From Spirochaetota bacterium (GTDB taxonomy: Bacteria > Spirochaetota > Spirochaetia > Treponematales > Rectinemataceae), in assembly GCA_029265615.1 (NCBI GenBank), contig JAJUIB010000011.1, positions 1 through 64,000 on the forward strand: a DNA stretch of 64,000 nt, in the 5' to 3' direction. The first letter of the stretch is position 1. Each line of letters begins with the position of its first letter. Below, in pieces: positions 32,846 to 41,576 of this stretch. The translations under genes and the position numbers were made by a program. The notes under the pieces were generated by a model. It was not told the DNA's origin. It was given only the letters and a program-made list of their open reading frames with translations, and searched no databases.

Positions 32846-34027
32846 ATGTTCCACATTCACGTTGAATTTGATGACCATGACGGCGCCCCGCGCCGCGACC
32901 CGCTTAAAGATTTCGGCTTCGACGAACACTTCCTCGCCGCGTATCTTTCAATCGCGGAACCGGGCGAAACGCCCGCGCGTGTGGTCGAGGTGCGGCGCGG
33001 CTCCGTCAAGGCAGTGACCCGTGACCGCGATGGCGGCCTTGCCGAGGTGGAAGCGCAGCCGACAGGCCGCCTCCTCCATGAGGCAGAGTCTCAAGCCGCC
33101 CTACCCGCGGTGGGGGACTGGGTTGTGCTCAAAGGCGCAGTCGAGGACATCGCCAGGGGCGTCGCAGGCGTCCGCCCGATACGGGCAGTTCTGCCCCGGC
33201 GGAGCGCCTTCGCGCGGCGCGCCGCCGACTCGGACGAGGAGCGAGCCGAGGCGCAGATCATCGCCGCCAATGTAGATACGGCCTTCATCGTTACCGCGGC
33301 AGGGCGCGACTGGAACCCACGCCGCGTTGAGCGATACACCACGCTCGCCTACGAGGCGGGGGTCGAACCTGTGCTCGTCATCACGAAGGCCGATCTTGCC
33401 ACCCACGCGGAAGAGATGCGTCTCGAAGCCGAGGGCCTTGCACCGGGGCTCTCCGTCCTCCTCGTCTGCGCTCCTGAGCGAAGGGGTCTCGATGACCTTG
33501 CACCCTGGCTCAAGCCCGGCAAAACCGTCGTGCTCCTCGGCTCTTCGGGCGCAGGGAAGTCGACCCTCCTCAACGCACTCGCTGGAGAAACACGTGCCGC
33601 GACCGGTGCGGTTCGCGAGGACGACGAACGGGGACGGCACACGACGACGGCGCGTGAGCTCTACAAACTGCCGTCGGGCGCCCTCGTCATCGACACACCC
33701 GGCATCCGTGAGGTCGGCCTCTACGCCGCGAGCGAGTCGCTCGCGGAAACCTTCGCCGACGTGGAAAAACTCGCGGCCCTGTGCCGTTTCCGCGACTGCT
33801 CCCACGGTTCGGAGCCTGGCTGTGCAGTCCGCGCGGCGCTCCTTACAGGCGAGCTAGACGAGGGACGCTTTGCGGGCTGGCAAAAGCTCAACCGCGAAAT
33901 ACGCTATCTTGAGACAAGGGACGACGCACGCGCGGCGGCCGAACGCGATGCGCAGTGGAAGGCGATCAACAGGTCGATGCGCGGCTATTCGAAGGAGCGA
34001 CGCTCCATCCAGGGCCGCTCGCGATGA
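32846..34027 (+). CDS. rsgA: Ribosome small-subunit GTPase RsgA (393 aa)
   Basis: Circularly permuted GTPase that checks late 30S assembly. An N-terminal extension (about 1-35, rich in His and Asp) precedes the OB fold (GDWVVLKG). The permuted motifs follow in order: VLVITKAD (G4), GSSGAGKSTLLNALAG (G1), RHTTTARELY (G2) and VIDTPGIREV (G3). The zinc knuckle is CRFRDCSHGSEPGC. I place the start at ATG 32846 (MFHIHVEFDD), since the family N-terminal region begins just after it. The frame is open to 32708. No Shine-Dalgarno is visible at 32846. Confidence 0.9.
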   Translation: MFHIHVEFDDHDGAPRRDPLKDFGFDEHFLAAYLSIAEPGETPARVVEVRRGSVKAVTRDRDGGLAEVEAQPTGRLLHEAESQAALPAVGDWVVLKGAVEDIARGVAGVRPIRAVLPRRSAFARRAADSDEERAEAQIIAANVDTAFIVTAAGRDWNPRRVERYTTLAYEAGVEPVLVITKADLATHAEEMRLEAEGLAPGLSVLLVCAPERRGLDDLAPWLKPGKTVVLLGSSGAGKSTLLNALAGETRAATGAVREDDERGRHTTTARELYKLPSGALVIDTPGIREVGLYAASESLAETFADVEKLAALCRFRDCSHGSEPGCAVRAALLTGELDEGRFAGWQKLNREIRYLETRDDARAAAERDAQWKAINRSMRGYSKERRSIQGRSR

Positions 34028-34033
34028 TCGTTG

Positions 34034-34054
34034 CCTACAGCGCCACGCTGTAGG
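34034..34054. terminator. Bidirectional hairpin between convergent rsgA and histidine kinase genes
   Basis: Perfect 9-bp stem CCTACAGCG / CGCTGTAGG with a 3-nt loop, lying between the two stop codons. No T-run on either strand. Confidence 0.55.
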
Positions 34055-34058
34055 TGGG

Positions 34059-35735
34059 TTAGGGCACAAAGCGGATCACGAACCGCGCGCCCGGCGGGCC
34101 CTCGACGGAAAGCTCGCCTCGGAGCTGCCCCACGAGCGAGGTGACAAGCGAAAGGCCAAGGCTCCGCGAAGCCCCGGGCTCGAAGCCGGGCGGAAGCCCG
34201 CGCCCTTCGTCCTCCACGACGAGCGCGCAACTCTCACGTCGGTCCTCGAAGCGGATGCGTATCGCGCCGCCTAAGCCTTGGGGATACGCATACTTGAGCG
34301 CATTCGTGAGGAGCTCGACCGCGATAAGACCGCAGGGAACAGCAAGCGCGGTGGGTAGCTCGCGCTCGGCTATGTCACAGGTTATGCGAATTCCGCGCGC
34401 GCCCGGATCAAAGCCATCCGACAGGACGGCGACAAGGCTTTCGAGGTACCCGCGCATGCCAATCGCAGCGATCGTGTCCGAGCGGTAGAGCTGCTCATGG
34501 ACGAGCGCCATCGCCTGAACACGATTCTGGCACTCGAGAAAGAGCGCCGCGACGCGTTCGTCCTCCACCGCGCCGGCCTGGAGTCTCAGGATGCTCGAAA
34601 CCACCTGCAGGTTGTTCTTGACGCGGTGGTGCACCTCCTTAAGAAGCACGTCCTTTTCCGCAAGCGAGCGTTTAAGCCGCTCCTCCGCTTCGCGCATCGC
34701 GTCCTCTCGCTCGGCGACGCGGCGCTCCATCTCCTCGAAGGCGGCGACCGCGCGCCCGAGTTCTTCGAACTCGCCCTCTGATGACGATACAGACTCGATG
34801 GGCGCGGCGGCGACACGGCCTGCGGCCGCAACCAGGCGAGAAAGGCCCGCCTCCACCGCGGCGACACCGCGGAGCGCCGTGATGACGCCGAACCCAATCG
34901 ACGCGGCGAAGACAAGCGCGAATATGGCGAGGAACTCGCTCCCAACCCCGCGCGCCGACTTAGGCGTGCGCGCAAGGCCGACGTACCAGCCGCTTGCGCC
35001 AAGCCGAGCGAAGTGAGCGCGGTAGCGCTCGCCCTCGATCTCGATCTCGCCGCCGCCTGAGCGCTCGGCGATGGCGCGGAGCTCCACTGGATCGAGGGTG
35101 GCTCGCTCAACCGCCTTCCGATAGTCGGGGTGGGCGATCACGACCCCGCGCGCATCGACGATAAGCCCGAGGGCTCCCTCGGGCAGGCCGGCGCGGGCGA
35201 GAGCGCCCGACAGTTCGGCGAGGGACAAAAATCCGACAATGCGACGGTCGGCGAGATTCACGGAGAGCGTCACCGTGGGATTACCCGAATAGATGGAGAC
35301 GAAGCCTTGCGAAAGCGCCACGCCGTTCGTCCGCACCTCATCGCGATACGCGGCCTGGCCCGCCATGTCCATCCCGACAAAGCGCTCGTCGTAGGGGGCG
35401 ATCTCGAGAATGCGCCCCTCGGCGGACAGCATCTGGATCATGTCGAACTCAGGAAAAAACGCGGCAAGATAGCGGATCGCCCCGCCTCCGCCTGAGCGCG
35501 CTTCGACGACTGCGGCATAGCGCAGGGCACGCGAGGCCCGCTCAAGGAAGGACTCGACCCGGTCGGCAAGCGATTGAAGAAACACCGCGCCGAGCGCGTC
35601 GCTGTACGAGGCGGAAAGCGCCCTGAGGGCGAGGGCCCCTCCTGCACCGAGCACAAGGGCGGGAATGAACGCGGAGGCAATGGCGACCGCAAGGAAATAC
35701 GAGCGGAGGCGCCGTCTCGCAGTCCTTCTCCTCAT
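34059..35735 (-). CDS. Membrane histidine kinase, HisKA_2 type with extracellular sensor (558 aa)
   Basis: Two membrane helices (YFLAVAIASAFIPALVLGAG and FLAIFALVFAASIGFGVITA) flank a periplasmic dCache-like sensor of about 240 residues. A HAMP-like and coiled-coil segment follows. The phosphoacceptor region is LLKEVHHRVKNNLQVVSSIL, the HisKA_2/HWE-related type. The ATPase domain has VELLTNALKYAYP, VVEDEGRGLPPG and SLGLSLVTSLV. ATG 35735 overlaps the stop of the upstream binding-protein gene (ATGA), so the pair is co-translated. No response regulator is adjacent. Confidence 0.85.
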   Translation of the reverse strand: MRRRTARRRLRSYFLAVAIASAFIPALVLGAGGALALRALSASYSDALGAVFLQSLADRVESFLERASRALRYAAVVEARSGGGGAIRYLAAFFPEFDMIQMLSAEGRILEIAPYDERFVGMDMAGQAAYRDEVRTNGVALSQGFVSIYSGNPTVTLSVNLADRRIVGFLSLAELSGALARAGLPEGALGLIVDARGVVIAHPDYRKAVERATLDPVELRAIAERSGGGEIEIEGERYRAHFARLGASGWYVGLARTPKSARGVGSEFLAIFALVFAASIGFGVITALRGVAAVEAGLSRLVAAAGRVAAAPIESVSSSEGEFEELGRAVAAFEEMERRVAEREDAMREAEERLKRSLAEKDVLLKEVHHRVKNNLQVVSSILRLQAGAVEDERVAALFLECQNRVQAMALVHEQLYRSDTIAAIGMRGYLESLVAVLSDGFDPGARGIRITCDIAERELPTALAVPCGLIAVELLTNALKYAYPQGLGGAIRIRFEDRRESCALVVEDEGRGLPPGFEPGASRSLGLSLVTSLVGQLRGELSVEGPPGARFVIRFVP

Positions 35736-36859
35736 GGCGCGTGGGCCTCGACGACAAAGCGCCCAGCGCGGACGCGGAACACCCACTGCTCGCGCCGCGC
35801 CACCCCGCCGGAAGAAAAGGCGATGTCCCCCTGAAGTCCATGGTAGGGCGAACCTGCGACAATAGCCTGGGCAAGGGTGGGGCCTCCCCTGCCGCCCGAG
35901 CGGGTAAGCGCCGACGCGGCGACAAGGACCGCCTCGTAACCGAGATACGCCGCGAAAGGGGGATTCTGTTCGAAGCGCGCGCGATATGCGCGGCGGAAGC
36001 GTTCCGACTCAGGCGTAGCGGCTTCCTCGTCGACGTCATTGACAAAGGTCGCTCCCTCGATGGTGGAGCCGCCATTCATGAGGAATTCGGGTGACATCGC
36101 CCAGTTAGCGCAGTAGAGACGCCGTTTCAAGCCCAAAAGGGCAAGCCGTTGCGCAATGAGGGCGGCATCAAGCGCATCCGCCGCGATCACAACGAGGTCG
36201 GTGTCACAGCCCGAAAGCGCCTCGGCGGCGATAAGCGGCGAGGCGACGCCGCCGCTTGTAAATGCTAGGCGGGTCGTGATGGAGCCACCCGCTTTGGCGA
36301 ATTCCTCGGCAAAGCGGAGCATCCACCGCTCGGCGAATACGCGGTTCGCCACATCGTAGACCAGTGCGGCGCGCCCGCCTGGTATATCCGCCGCCGCACA
36401 GCGCGCGAGTGAACGAGCTTCAGCGTCGGAAGGGCTACCGAGAAGGAAAATACAACCTGGCCCTGAAAGGAGAGCCGAAGAGCTTGCATAAGGCGAAATG
36501 AGGGGGATGCCGCGCGCGCAAAGCACATCGAGCGCAGCGAGCGTCGGCGTGCTCGTCACAGAGCCGATCACGAGCGCGACGCCCCTATCGCCGAAATAGG
36601 CGGCGTTCGTCCGCGCTGCACGCGGCTCTCCGCGGTCATCACGGACTATAAGGGCAAGCTGGCGTCCGGCTATCCTGCCCTGAGCGTTGCACTCCTCGGC
36701 GGCAAGCGTCGCACCGTTTCTGATCGCAACCCCCGTCTCCGCCATGCGGCCCGAAAGCTGAAGACTGAGGCCTATCTCGAGCTTTCGCGCGGCGCAACCA
36801 CTCAATAGTAGAGATAGCGAGGCGGCAAAAAGGACCAGGACTTTTTCGATTTTCGCCAT
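35732..36859 (-). CDS. Periplasmic substrate-binding lipoprotein, branched-chain amino acid (LivJ) type (375 aa)
   Basis: Lipoprotein signal sequence with lipobox LLLSGC, then a type I periplasmic-binding fold (Peripla_BP_6). Characteristic stretches are EIGLSLQLSGRMAETGVAIR NG-type start, ALVIGSVTSTPTLAAL, GIPLISPYASSSALL, DTDLVVIAADALDAA and PFAAYLGYEAV. No ABC permease or ATPase gene is nearby; the next gene in the transcript is a sensor kinase. It may therefore serve as ligand-sensing partner rather than transport component. ATG 36859 is 7 nt beyond a CATAAT element; GGAGG is only 2 nt before it, too close for normal use. Confidence 0.8.
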   Translation of the reverse strand: MAKIEKVLVLFAASLSLLLSGCAARKLEIGLSLQLSGRMAETGVAIRNGATLAAEECNAQGRIAGRQLALIVRDDRGEPRAARTNAAYFGDRGVALVIGSVTSTPTLAALDVLCARGIPLISPYASSSALLSGPGCIFLLGSPSDAEARSLARCAAADIPGGRAALVYDVANRVFAERWMLRFAEEFAKAGGSITTRLAFTSGGVASPLIAAEALSGCDTDLVVIAADALDAALIAQRLALLGLKRRLYCANWAMSPEFLMNGGSTIEGATFVNDVDEEAATPESERFRRAYRARFEQNPPFAAYLGYEAVLVAASALTRSGGRGGPTLAQAIVAGSPYHGLQGDIAFSSGGVARREQWVFRVRAGRFVVEAHAP

Positions 36860-36866
36860 GACCTCC

Positions 36867-36895
36867 ATTATGAGACGCAAGGTCACATGGCGCAA
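36867..36895 (-). promoter_or_regulatory. Promoter of the binding-protein/kinase operon
   Basis: Minus strand: TTGCGC (36890-36895), 17-nt spacer, CATAAT (36867-36872), 7 nt before ATG 36859. The -35 lies next to the U-tract of the upstream gpsA terminator. Confidence 0.45.
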
Positions 36896-36896
36896 C

Positions 36897-36937
36897 AAAA
36901 AAGCGCCGCGGGCCGGGCTTGACCCTCCCCGCGGCGC
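36897..36937 (-). terminator. Rho-independent terminator of the ndk-pepF-gpsA operon
   Basis: Minus strand: GCGCCGCGGG (36928-36937) pairs with CCCGCGGCGC (36903-36912), 15-nt loop, followed by six T. It lies 54 nt past the gpsA stop. Confidence 0.8.
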
Positions 36938-36991
36938 GACAGGGGCGGCTTTCGAGCGGTGCCGTAGCTAGGGCGAAGTCGCCGCAGCGCG

Positions 36992-38104
36992 CTAACAATC
37001 CACACGGAACACGCCGCCTTCGCTTTCGGCCGCCCGGCCGACGGGGCCAAGATACTCCTCGAGAAAGGCAAGCGGTTCGGTTTCCCGGTTGAGAATGCGG
37101 TACACCCCGTCCATGATGGGAAGCTCGAGCTTCCGCGCCGCGGCGAGCGCCCGCACCTGAGCGGAGGCAACCGCACCCTCAGGCAGATAGCCGAGTTCGC
37201 CGATCCGCGCGACAAGGTCGTCGATGCCCGCAAACCGCGAAAGCACGCCCTTTTCGACGATGTCGCGCCCGAAGCGGCGATTTCTGCCGTGCATCGAGCG
37301 GCAGGTAACGTCAAGATCGCCGACGCCTGCGAGCGAGGTAAACGTCTCGGGGTGGCTTGCGCCGAGAGCGCGCCCGAGGATTTGCATCTCGTTGAGGCCA
37401 GCCGCGAGCAGGAGGGATTCCGTATTGTCGCCAAAAAGCCCGGCCGCGGGCGCGCCCCCCGCCCCGGAGGCGAAGGCGTCAAGCATGCCGAAGGCGATGG
37501 CGACGACGTTTTTCGTCGCTGCGCAGGCCTGCACGCCAACCGCATCGAGCGAGGGATAGACGAGGACGCGGCTCCCGCGGAAGAGTTCCCGCGTGCGGAT
37601 CGCATTGCGCCCGCTTGCGCTCGCCGCGACAAGGCCGGTGACACGTCCCCGCGAAACCTCCTCCGCGTGACTCGGGCCGGAGAGGTAGACAAGCTGGTCG
37701 CGATAGCGGCCGGGAAGCCGCTCCTCGAGCGCCTCAAGAATGAGACGGGGACCACGCGGGCCGGGGATAAAGCCCTTTGTCACAACGATGACGAGCGGAT
37801 CCCCCTCCATGAGGACCGGAGCGGGGATTATAGAGCGCACAACGCCCATGAGATAAGGCGAAGGCACGGCGAGCACGACGACCTCGCGGTCGCGTAGCGC
37901 CTTAAGGGGATCCGTGGTCACCGCAAGCGAGACGGGAAGGCGCACGCCGGGCAGAAAGGCCGTGTTTTCGCGCCGCTTTTGGATTGCATCGGCAAGTTCG
38001 GGCTCGCGGCACCAGAGGATGACATCGTGGCCGAGCTCGGCAAGCACCTTGGCGAGGGCGGTGCCCCAGCCACCCGAGCCGATGACGCTGATGCGCTCGC
38101 TCAT
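36992..38104 (-). CDS. gpsA: NAD(P)-dependent glycerol-3-phosphate dehydrogenase (370 aa)
   Basis: Cytosolic enzyme that reduces dihydroxyacetone phosphate to sn-glycerol 3-phosphate for phospholipid synthesis. The Rossmann motif is VIGSGGWGTALAKVL. Further family blocks are WCREPELADAI, VLAVPSPYL, TKGF, YLSGPSHAEEV, TKNVVAIAFGMLDAF with the catalytic Lys, and LAGVGDLDVTCRS. It is slightly longer than the 330-340 residues usual for the family. ATG 38104 overlaps the pepF stop by one base (TGATG). Confidence 0.95.
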   Translation of the reverse strand: MSERISVIGSGGWGTALAKVLAELGHDVILWCREPELADAIQKRRENTAFLPGVRLPVSLAVTTDPLKALRDREVVVLAVPSPYLMGVVRSIIPAPVLMEGDPLVIVVTKGFIPGPRGPRLILEALEERLPGRYRDQLVYLSGPSHAEEVSRGRVTGLVAASASGRNAIRTRELFRGSRVLVYPSLDAVGVQACAATKNVVAIAFGMLDAFASGAGGAPAAGLFGDNTESLLLAAGLNEMQILGRALGASHPETFTSLAGVGDLDVTCRSMHGRNRRFGRDIVEKGVLSRFAGIDDLVARIGELGYLPEGAVASAQVRALAAARKLELPIMDGVYRILNRETEPLAFLEEYLGPVGRAAESEGGVFRVDC

Positions 38105-39930
38105 CACACGCCCCTTTCCGCGCCGACGAGGCGCTCGAACTCTTCGACCTCGGCCGAAAATACATCGAGGCCGCTCTGCCAGAACTCGCGACGCTCGATG
38201 TCGAAACCCGCGGATCGCGTGATCTCCACCGCGCTCGCGCTTCCCGTACCCGCAAGTAGCTCGCGATAGGCGGCGGCGAAGGCCGGGCCTTCGCGCTCGT
38301 ATCGGGCGTAGAGTGCAAGGCCGAACAGAAGGCCGAACGCGTAAGGAAAGTTGTAGAACGAAAGCTCAGGCCGGTAGTAATGGCCCTTCGCCGCCCACAT
38401 GTAGGGATGTAGACGCTCAGGATCGAGGCCGTCGCCATAGGTGCGCCGCTGGGCATCGAGCATGAGGGCGCACAACTCCTCCGCAGAAAGCTCGCCCCTC
38501 TCCCGACGCTCGAAGACGGCGCTCTCGAAAAGGTAGCGGGAAAGTATGTCGCAGATAACCTGACAGCCGTCCTGAAGGTGCATTTCGAGGAGCGAAAGCC
38601 GTTCCTGAGGGGGGGCCGTTCTGGCCGCCTCGCGCATGACAATCGTCTCGGCGAAAATCGACGCCGTCTCGGCGAGGGTCATCGGATACTGCGTGAGCTG
38701 ATGAGGCTTCGCCTTGATGCACTCGTGGTGCCATGCGTGACCGAGCTCGTGTGCAACCGTCGTGAGCGAGGAGAAGGAACCGTCGAAATTGCACAGCACG
38801 CGCGCCGCCTTCGCGTCGGGGAAATCAATGCAGTAAGCGCCACCCACCTTGCCCTCGCGCGGTTCGGCGTCGATCCAGCTCTCGCGCAGTGCCCGCCGCG
38901 CGAATTCGCCCATCGCGGGGTCGAAGGCGCCGAACTTTTCAGCGATTGATGCGAGGGCTTCGCTGAACTCGAATCGGCCGCCAGAGGCGCCCTCCACACC
39001 CACGGGCGCGAAGAGGTCATGAAAGGCGAGAACAGGAAGTCCGATAGCGCGGGCCTTTGCCTTGAGGTAGCGCCGCCAGACCGGTAACGAGCCCTCCATG
39101 GCGGATACGAGGGCGTCGAGCGTTGCGCGCGTTATGCGCGATTGCTCCATGCTCTTGTCGATGGCACTAGCCCAGCCGCGGCACTTGTTCAGGGTGACCG
39201 TAAAGCCCTTAACGCCATTGAGCGCCGCGGCCATCGGAATCTCGACCGTCTTCCATGCCTCGAGTTCGAGCCGCCAGGCCTTCTCGCGCACCCCGCGGTC
39301 AGCGTCGTAAGCAAGGTTCCTGAGCTCGACGACCGTCTTGCGCTCGCCCGTGCGCTCGTCCCAGAGCGCCGATGCGTTCGAGGAAATAGATTCTTGGAGA
39401 CGTGCCCAGGCGTCGCCGCCCGAACGCATAAGGTCTTCCGCAAGATCCTCGAGCTCAGGCGCCATCTGCTTCGATTGCCAGAAGAGCTCCTCGCGCACAT
39501 GGAACGCAAAGGGCGCGATGCGGGCATCGGCCTCAGGACCCCATGCGAGCGCCTCAACCTCCGCCCGCCGCGCGGCGAGCGCGTTCCGGAAGCGTACCCC
39601 GGCACGCTTGAGCGGAAGCGCGAGCTCCTCGATGGCGTTCATCTCTGCCACGGCGCGGGAATCGCGTGTCGCGGTCGAATAGCGCGCGTAGGCGTAGGAG
39701 GCGAGCGTTTCGTAGCGTGAACCAGCCTCCGCCTCGAGCTTAAGAGCCTCAGCCAGCCAGTCGGCGAACATCCTGAGGGGCGAACCATGAGGCGGCGGAG
39801 CGCCATAGTGCTTAAGAAGCCTCGCCGCGATGTGCGAAAGCCCCTCCTTGGCCGCCGCGTACTCAGGCGCGTCGAACCCCGGATACACGGACGTAAGGTC
39901 CCAGCGGGGCAATGCCTCAGATCCAGCCAT
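38104..39930 (-). CDS. pepF: Oligoendopeptidase F-type M3 metallopeptidase (608 aa)
   Basis: Zinc metallopeptidase of family M3 that cleaves oligopeptides in the cytosol. It starts MAGSEALPRWDLTSVYPGF, typical of PepF. The zinc-binding motif is VAHELGHAWHHE, and the third ligand lies in the ETASIFAE stretch. GHYYRPELSFYNFPYAFG is a typical C-terminal block. The start is ATG 39930, with AAGGA 8 nt upstream; this overlaps the end of ndk by 14 nt. It is the middle gene of ndk-pepF-gpsA. Confidence 0.92.
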   Translation of the reverse strand: MAGSEALPRWDLTSVYPGFDAPEYAAAKEGLSHIAARLLKHYGAPPPHGSPLRMFADWLAEALKLEAEAGSRYETLASYAYARYSTATRDSRAVAEMNAIEELALPLKRAGVRFRNALAARRAEVEALAWGPEADARIAPFAFHVREELFWQSKQMAPELEDLAEDLMRSGGDAWARLQESISSNASALWDERTGERKTVVELRNLAYDADRGVREKAWRLELEAWKTVEIPMAAALNGVKGFTVTLNKCRGWASAIDKSMEQSRITRATLDALVSAMEGSLPVWRRYLKAKARAIGLPVLAFHDLFAPVGVEGASGGRFEFSEALASIAEKFGAFDPAMGEFARRALRESWIDAEPREGKVGGAYCIDFPDAKAARVLCNFDGSFSSLTTVAHELGHAWHHECIKAKPHQLTQYPMTLAETASIFAETIVMREAARTAPPQERLSLLEMHLQDGCQVICDILSRYLFESAVFERRERGELSAEELCALMLDAQRRTYGDGLDPERLHPYMWAAKGHYYRPELSFYNFPYAFGLLFGLALYARYEREGPAFAAAYRELLAGTGSASAVEITRSAGFDIERREFWQSGLDVFSAEVEEFERLVGAERGV

Positions 39931-40366
39931 CGTTTCCGTCCTTCCAGTCAATGATTTCCTCAGGCTTGAAAAAAAGCCCTATCTCCCGCTCGGCGCTCGC
40001 GACCGAGTCCGATGCGTGAATGATGTTGAGTCCCGTGTGCATTGCGTAGTCGCCCCGGATTGTTCCGGGAGCCGCCTCTTCGGCCTTTGTGGAACCACAG
40101 AGTTTGCGGAGCATGGAGATCGCGGCGTCGCCCTCGAGCACCATCGCGACGACAGGGCCGCTCGTGATGTATGCGACAAGCTCGTCGAAAAAGGGCTTGC
40201 CGCGATGCTCCTCGTAGTGGGCTTCTGCGAGGGCGCGCGGTATACGCATGAGTTTCGCCGCGATGATATCGAAGCCCTTGCGTTCGATACGGGAGATGAT
40301 CTCGCCCGCGATTCTCCGGGAGAGAACGCCGGGCTTCAGCATGGTGAAGGTTCGCTCGATCGCCAT
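39917..40366 (-). CDS. ndk: Nucleoside diphosphate kinase (149 aa)
   Basis: Transfers the gamma phosphate of ATP to NDPs through a phosphohistidine. It starts MAIERTFTMLKPGVLSR. The active-site His is in GDYAMHTGLNIIHASDS (the segment containing HASDS), and ASAEREIGLFF follows. Normal length. ATG 40366 has AAGGAGG 6 nt upstream. It is the first gene of the ndk-pepF-gpsA unit. It is back-to-back with the divergent 40446 gene; the two start codons are 79 nt apart. Confidence 0.95.
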   Translation of the reverse strand: MAIERTFTMLKPGVLSRRIAGEIISRIERKGFDIIAAKLMRIPRALAEAHYEEHRGKPFFDELVAYITSGPVVAMVLEGDAAISMLRKLCGSTKAEEAAPGTIRGDYAMHTGLNIIHASDSVASAEREIGLFFKPEEIIDWKDGNDGWI

Positions 40367-40405
40367 ACCAGCCTCCTTCACGCGCATCCTAGCATGCGCC
40401 CACCC

Positions 40406-40434
40406 TTGTCGCCACCTGTCCTGCGCGGCATACT
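40406..40434 (+). promoter_or_regulatory. Promoter of the 40446 gene
   Basis: TTGTCG (40406-40411), 17-nt spacer, CATACT (40429-40434), 11 nt before ATG 40446. The leader would be about 5 nt, with no Shine-Dalgarno. Confidence 0.45.
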
Positions 40435-40445
40435 CTTCCCTGAAA

Positions 40446-41537
40446 ATGAATGCAGAATTCCATTACTACGTCGTCTATGCGCTCTGCCTCCGCGCAAATT
40501 TCAACGCCGACGAGGCGCTCCGCATCGCGCGATCTTCGCAATTCGTGGACGAGGCGACACGGCTGTTCGAAGTGGACGACGGCCGCAGCCCCTATCGCGC
40601 GATCGTAACCCAGGACTACAGCTTCTGGGACGGGCGGGTCGCGAATGAGGTCTACCTTCCCTTTCACTTTCTTCCCGGCGATCCTGCGCGCACGCAGAGC
40701 GAGCGGGTAGATGGGCTTGCCTCGCCATTCGCTGCGAGCCCCGATTCGCCGCTCTCCAAAGAGCTCCTTGTCGAAGCGCTGAAGACGCATAACCCCTTCA
40801 GGATCGGCATAGCCCTTCACGCGTACGCCGATAGCTTCGCGCACCAGCACTTTTCGGGCCGACGAGAGGAGGCCAACACGGCCGACCCGGGCTCGCCCCT
40901 TCCACCCGTCGGGCACCTCCAGGCGCAAAGGCGCCCCGACGAAGCGCTCTGCCGCTGGATCGATCCCCGCCTTTCACCGCCCTACACCTTGGTCGACAAT
41001 CGCGCGCGCTTCCTCGCGGCGGTGCGAAAAATATACCGCTACCTCCGAACCTACCAGCGCCTTCCCTTCACGGATGAGGACACCGTCACAAGCGAATTTG
41101 CATGGCTCTGGCGAGGCGAGCCCCCCGCGGAAGCCCCCCTCCACGCGGCAGGTAGCCTTGGCGTCCTCGGTGCGGCAGCGAAAGCCGCCGCACGCGCCGC
41201 GCTCGGCGAGACGGCGGCGCGCGGTCGGGCTGCGCGGTCGCGGCACGACGATTTCATCATCGAATTCGGCATCCCGCCCCACGAGCGCGGCGCATGGTTC
41301 CGCGAAGCGGGGCTCGGCATGCTCGCCGCCGAGCCCGCCTCCGCGCTCGAAGCGGGCTACGACCGGCTTACATGGCTTGGCGAGCGCGTGCGCGCGCAGG
41401 ATGAACCACGGCGGCTCTCCTCGGGCGGCCACTTTGAAGGTTCCGATCTCCACCAGTGGTACGAGGCGGCGCGCGCCCATCGCGAAGCGGCGCGCCGCGC
41501 GCTCCGCGGCCTGGGGATCCCGGAGGTTGCAGAATGA
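40446..41537 (+). CDS. DUF6765-like protein of unknown function (363 aa)
   Basis: It starts MNAEFHYYVVYALCLRANF and has ARSSQFVDEATRLFEV and a His/Asp-rich IALHAYADSFAHQHFSG motif that looks like a metal site (compare zinc-dependent phospholipase C folds). From memory this resembles the DUF6765 group seen in spirochaetes and clostridia, whose function is not known; the assignment is tentative. The C-terminal third has more His/Trp residues (GGHFEGSDLHQWYE). There is no signal peptide. The ATG is preceded by a near-leaderless promoter; the frame is open to 40248 but overlaps ndk on the other strand. Confidence 0.6.
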   Translation: MNAEFHYYVVYALCLRANFNADEALRIARSSQFVDEATRLFEVDDGRSPYRAIVTQDYSFWDGRVANEVYLPFHFLPGDPARTQSERVDGLASPFAASPDSPLSKELLVEALKTHNPFRIGIALHAYADSFAHQHFSGRREEANTADPGSPLPPVGHLQAQRRPDEALCRWIDPRLSPPYTLVDNRARFLAAVRKIYRYLRTYQRLPFTDEDTVTSEFAWLWRGEPPAEAPLHAAGSLGVLGAAAKAAARAALGETAARGRAARSRHDDFIIEFGIPPHERGAWFREAGLGMLAAEPASALEAGYDRLTWLGERVRAQDEPRRLSSGGHFEGSDLHQWYEAARAHREAARRALRGLGIPEVAE

Positions 41538-41576
41538 GCATTATGCGAAATCGCGCAAAAAGAGCACAAGGCCTCT

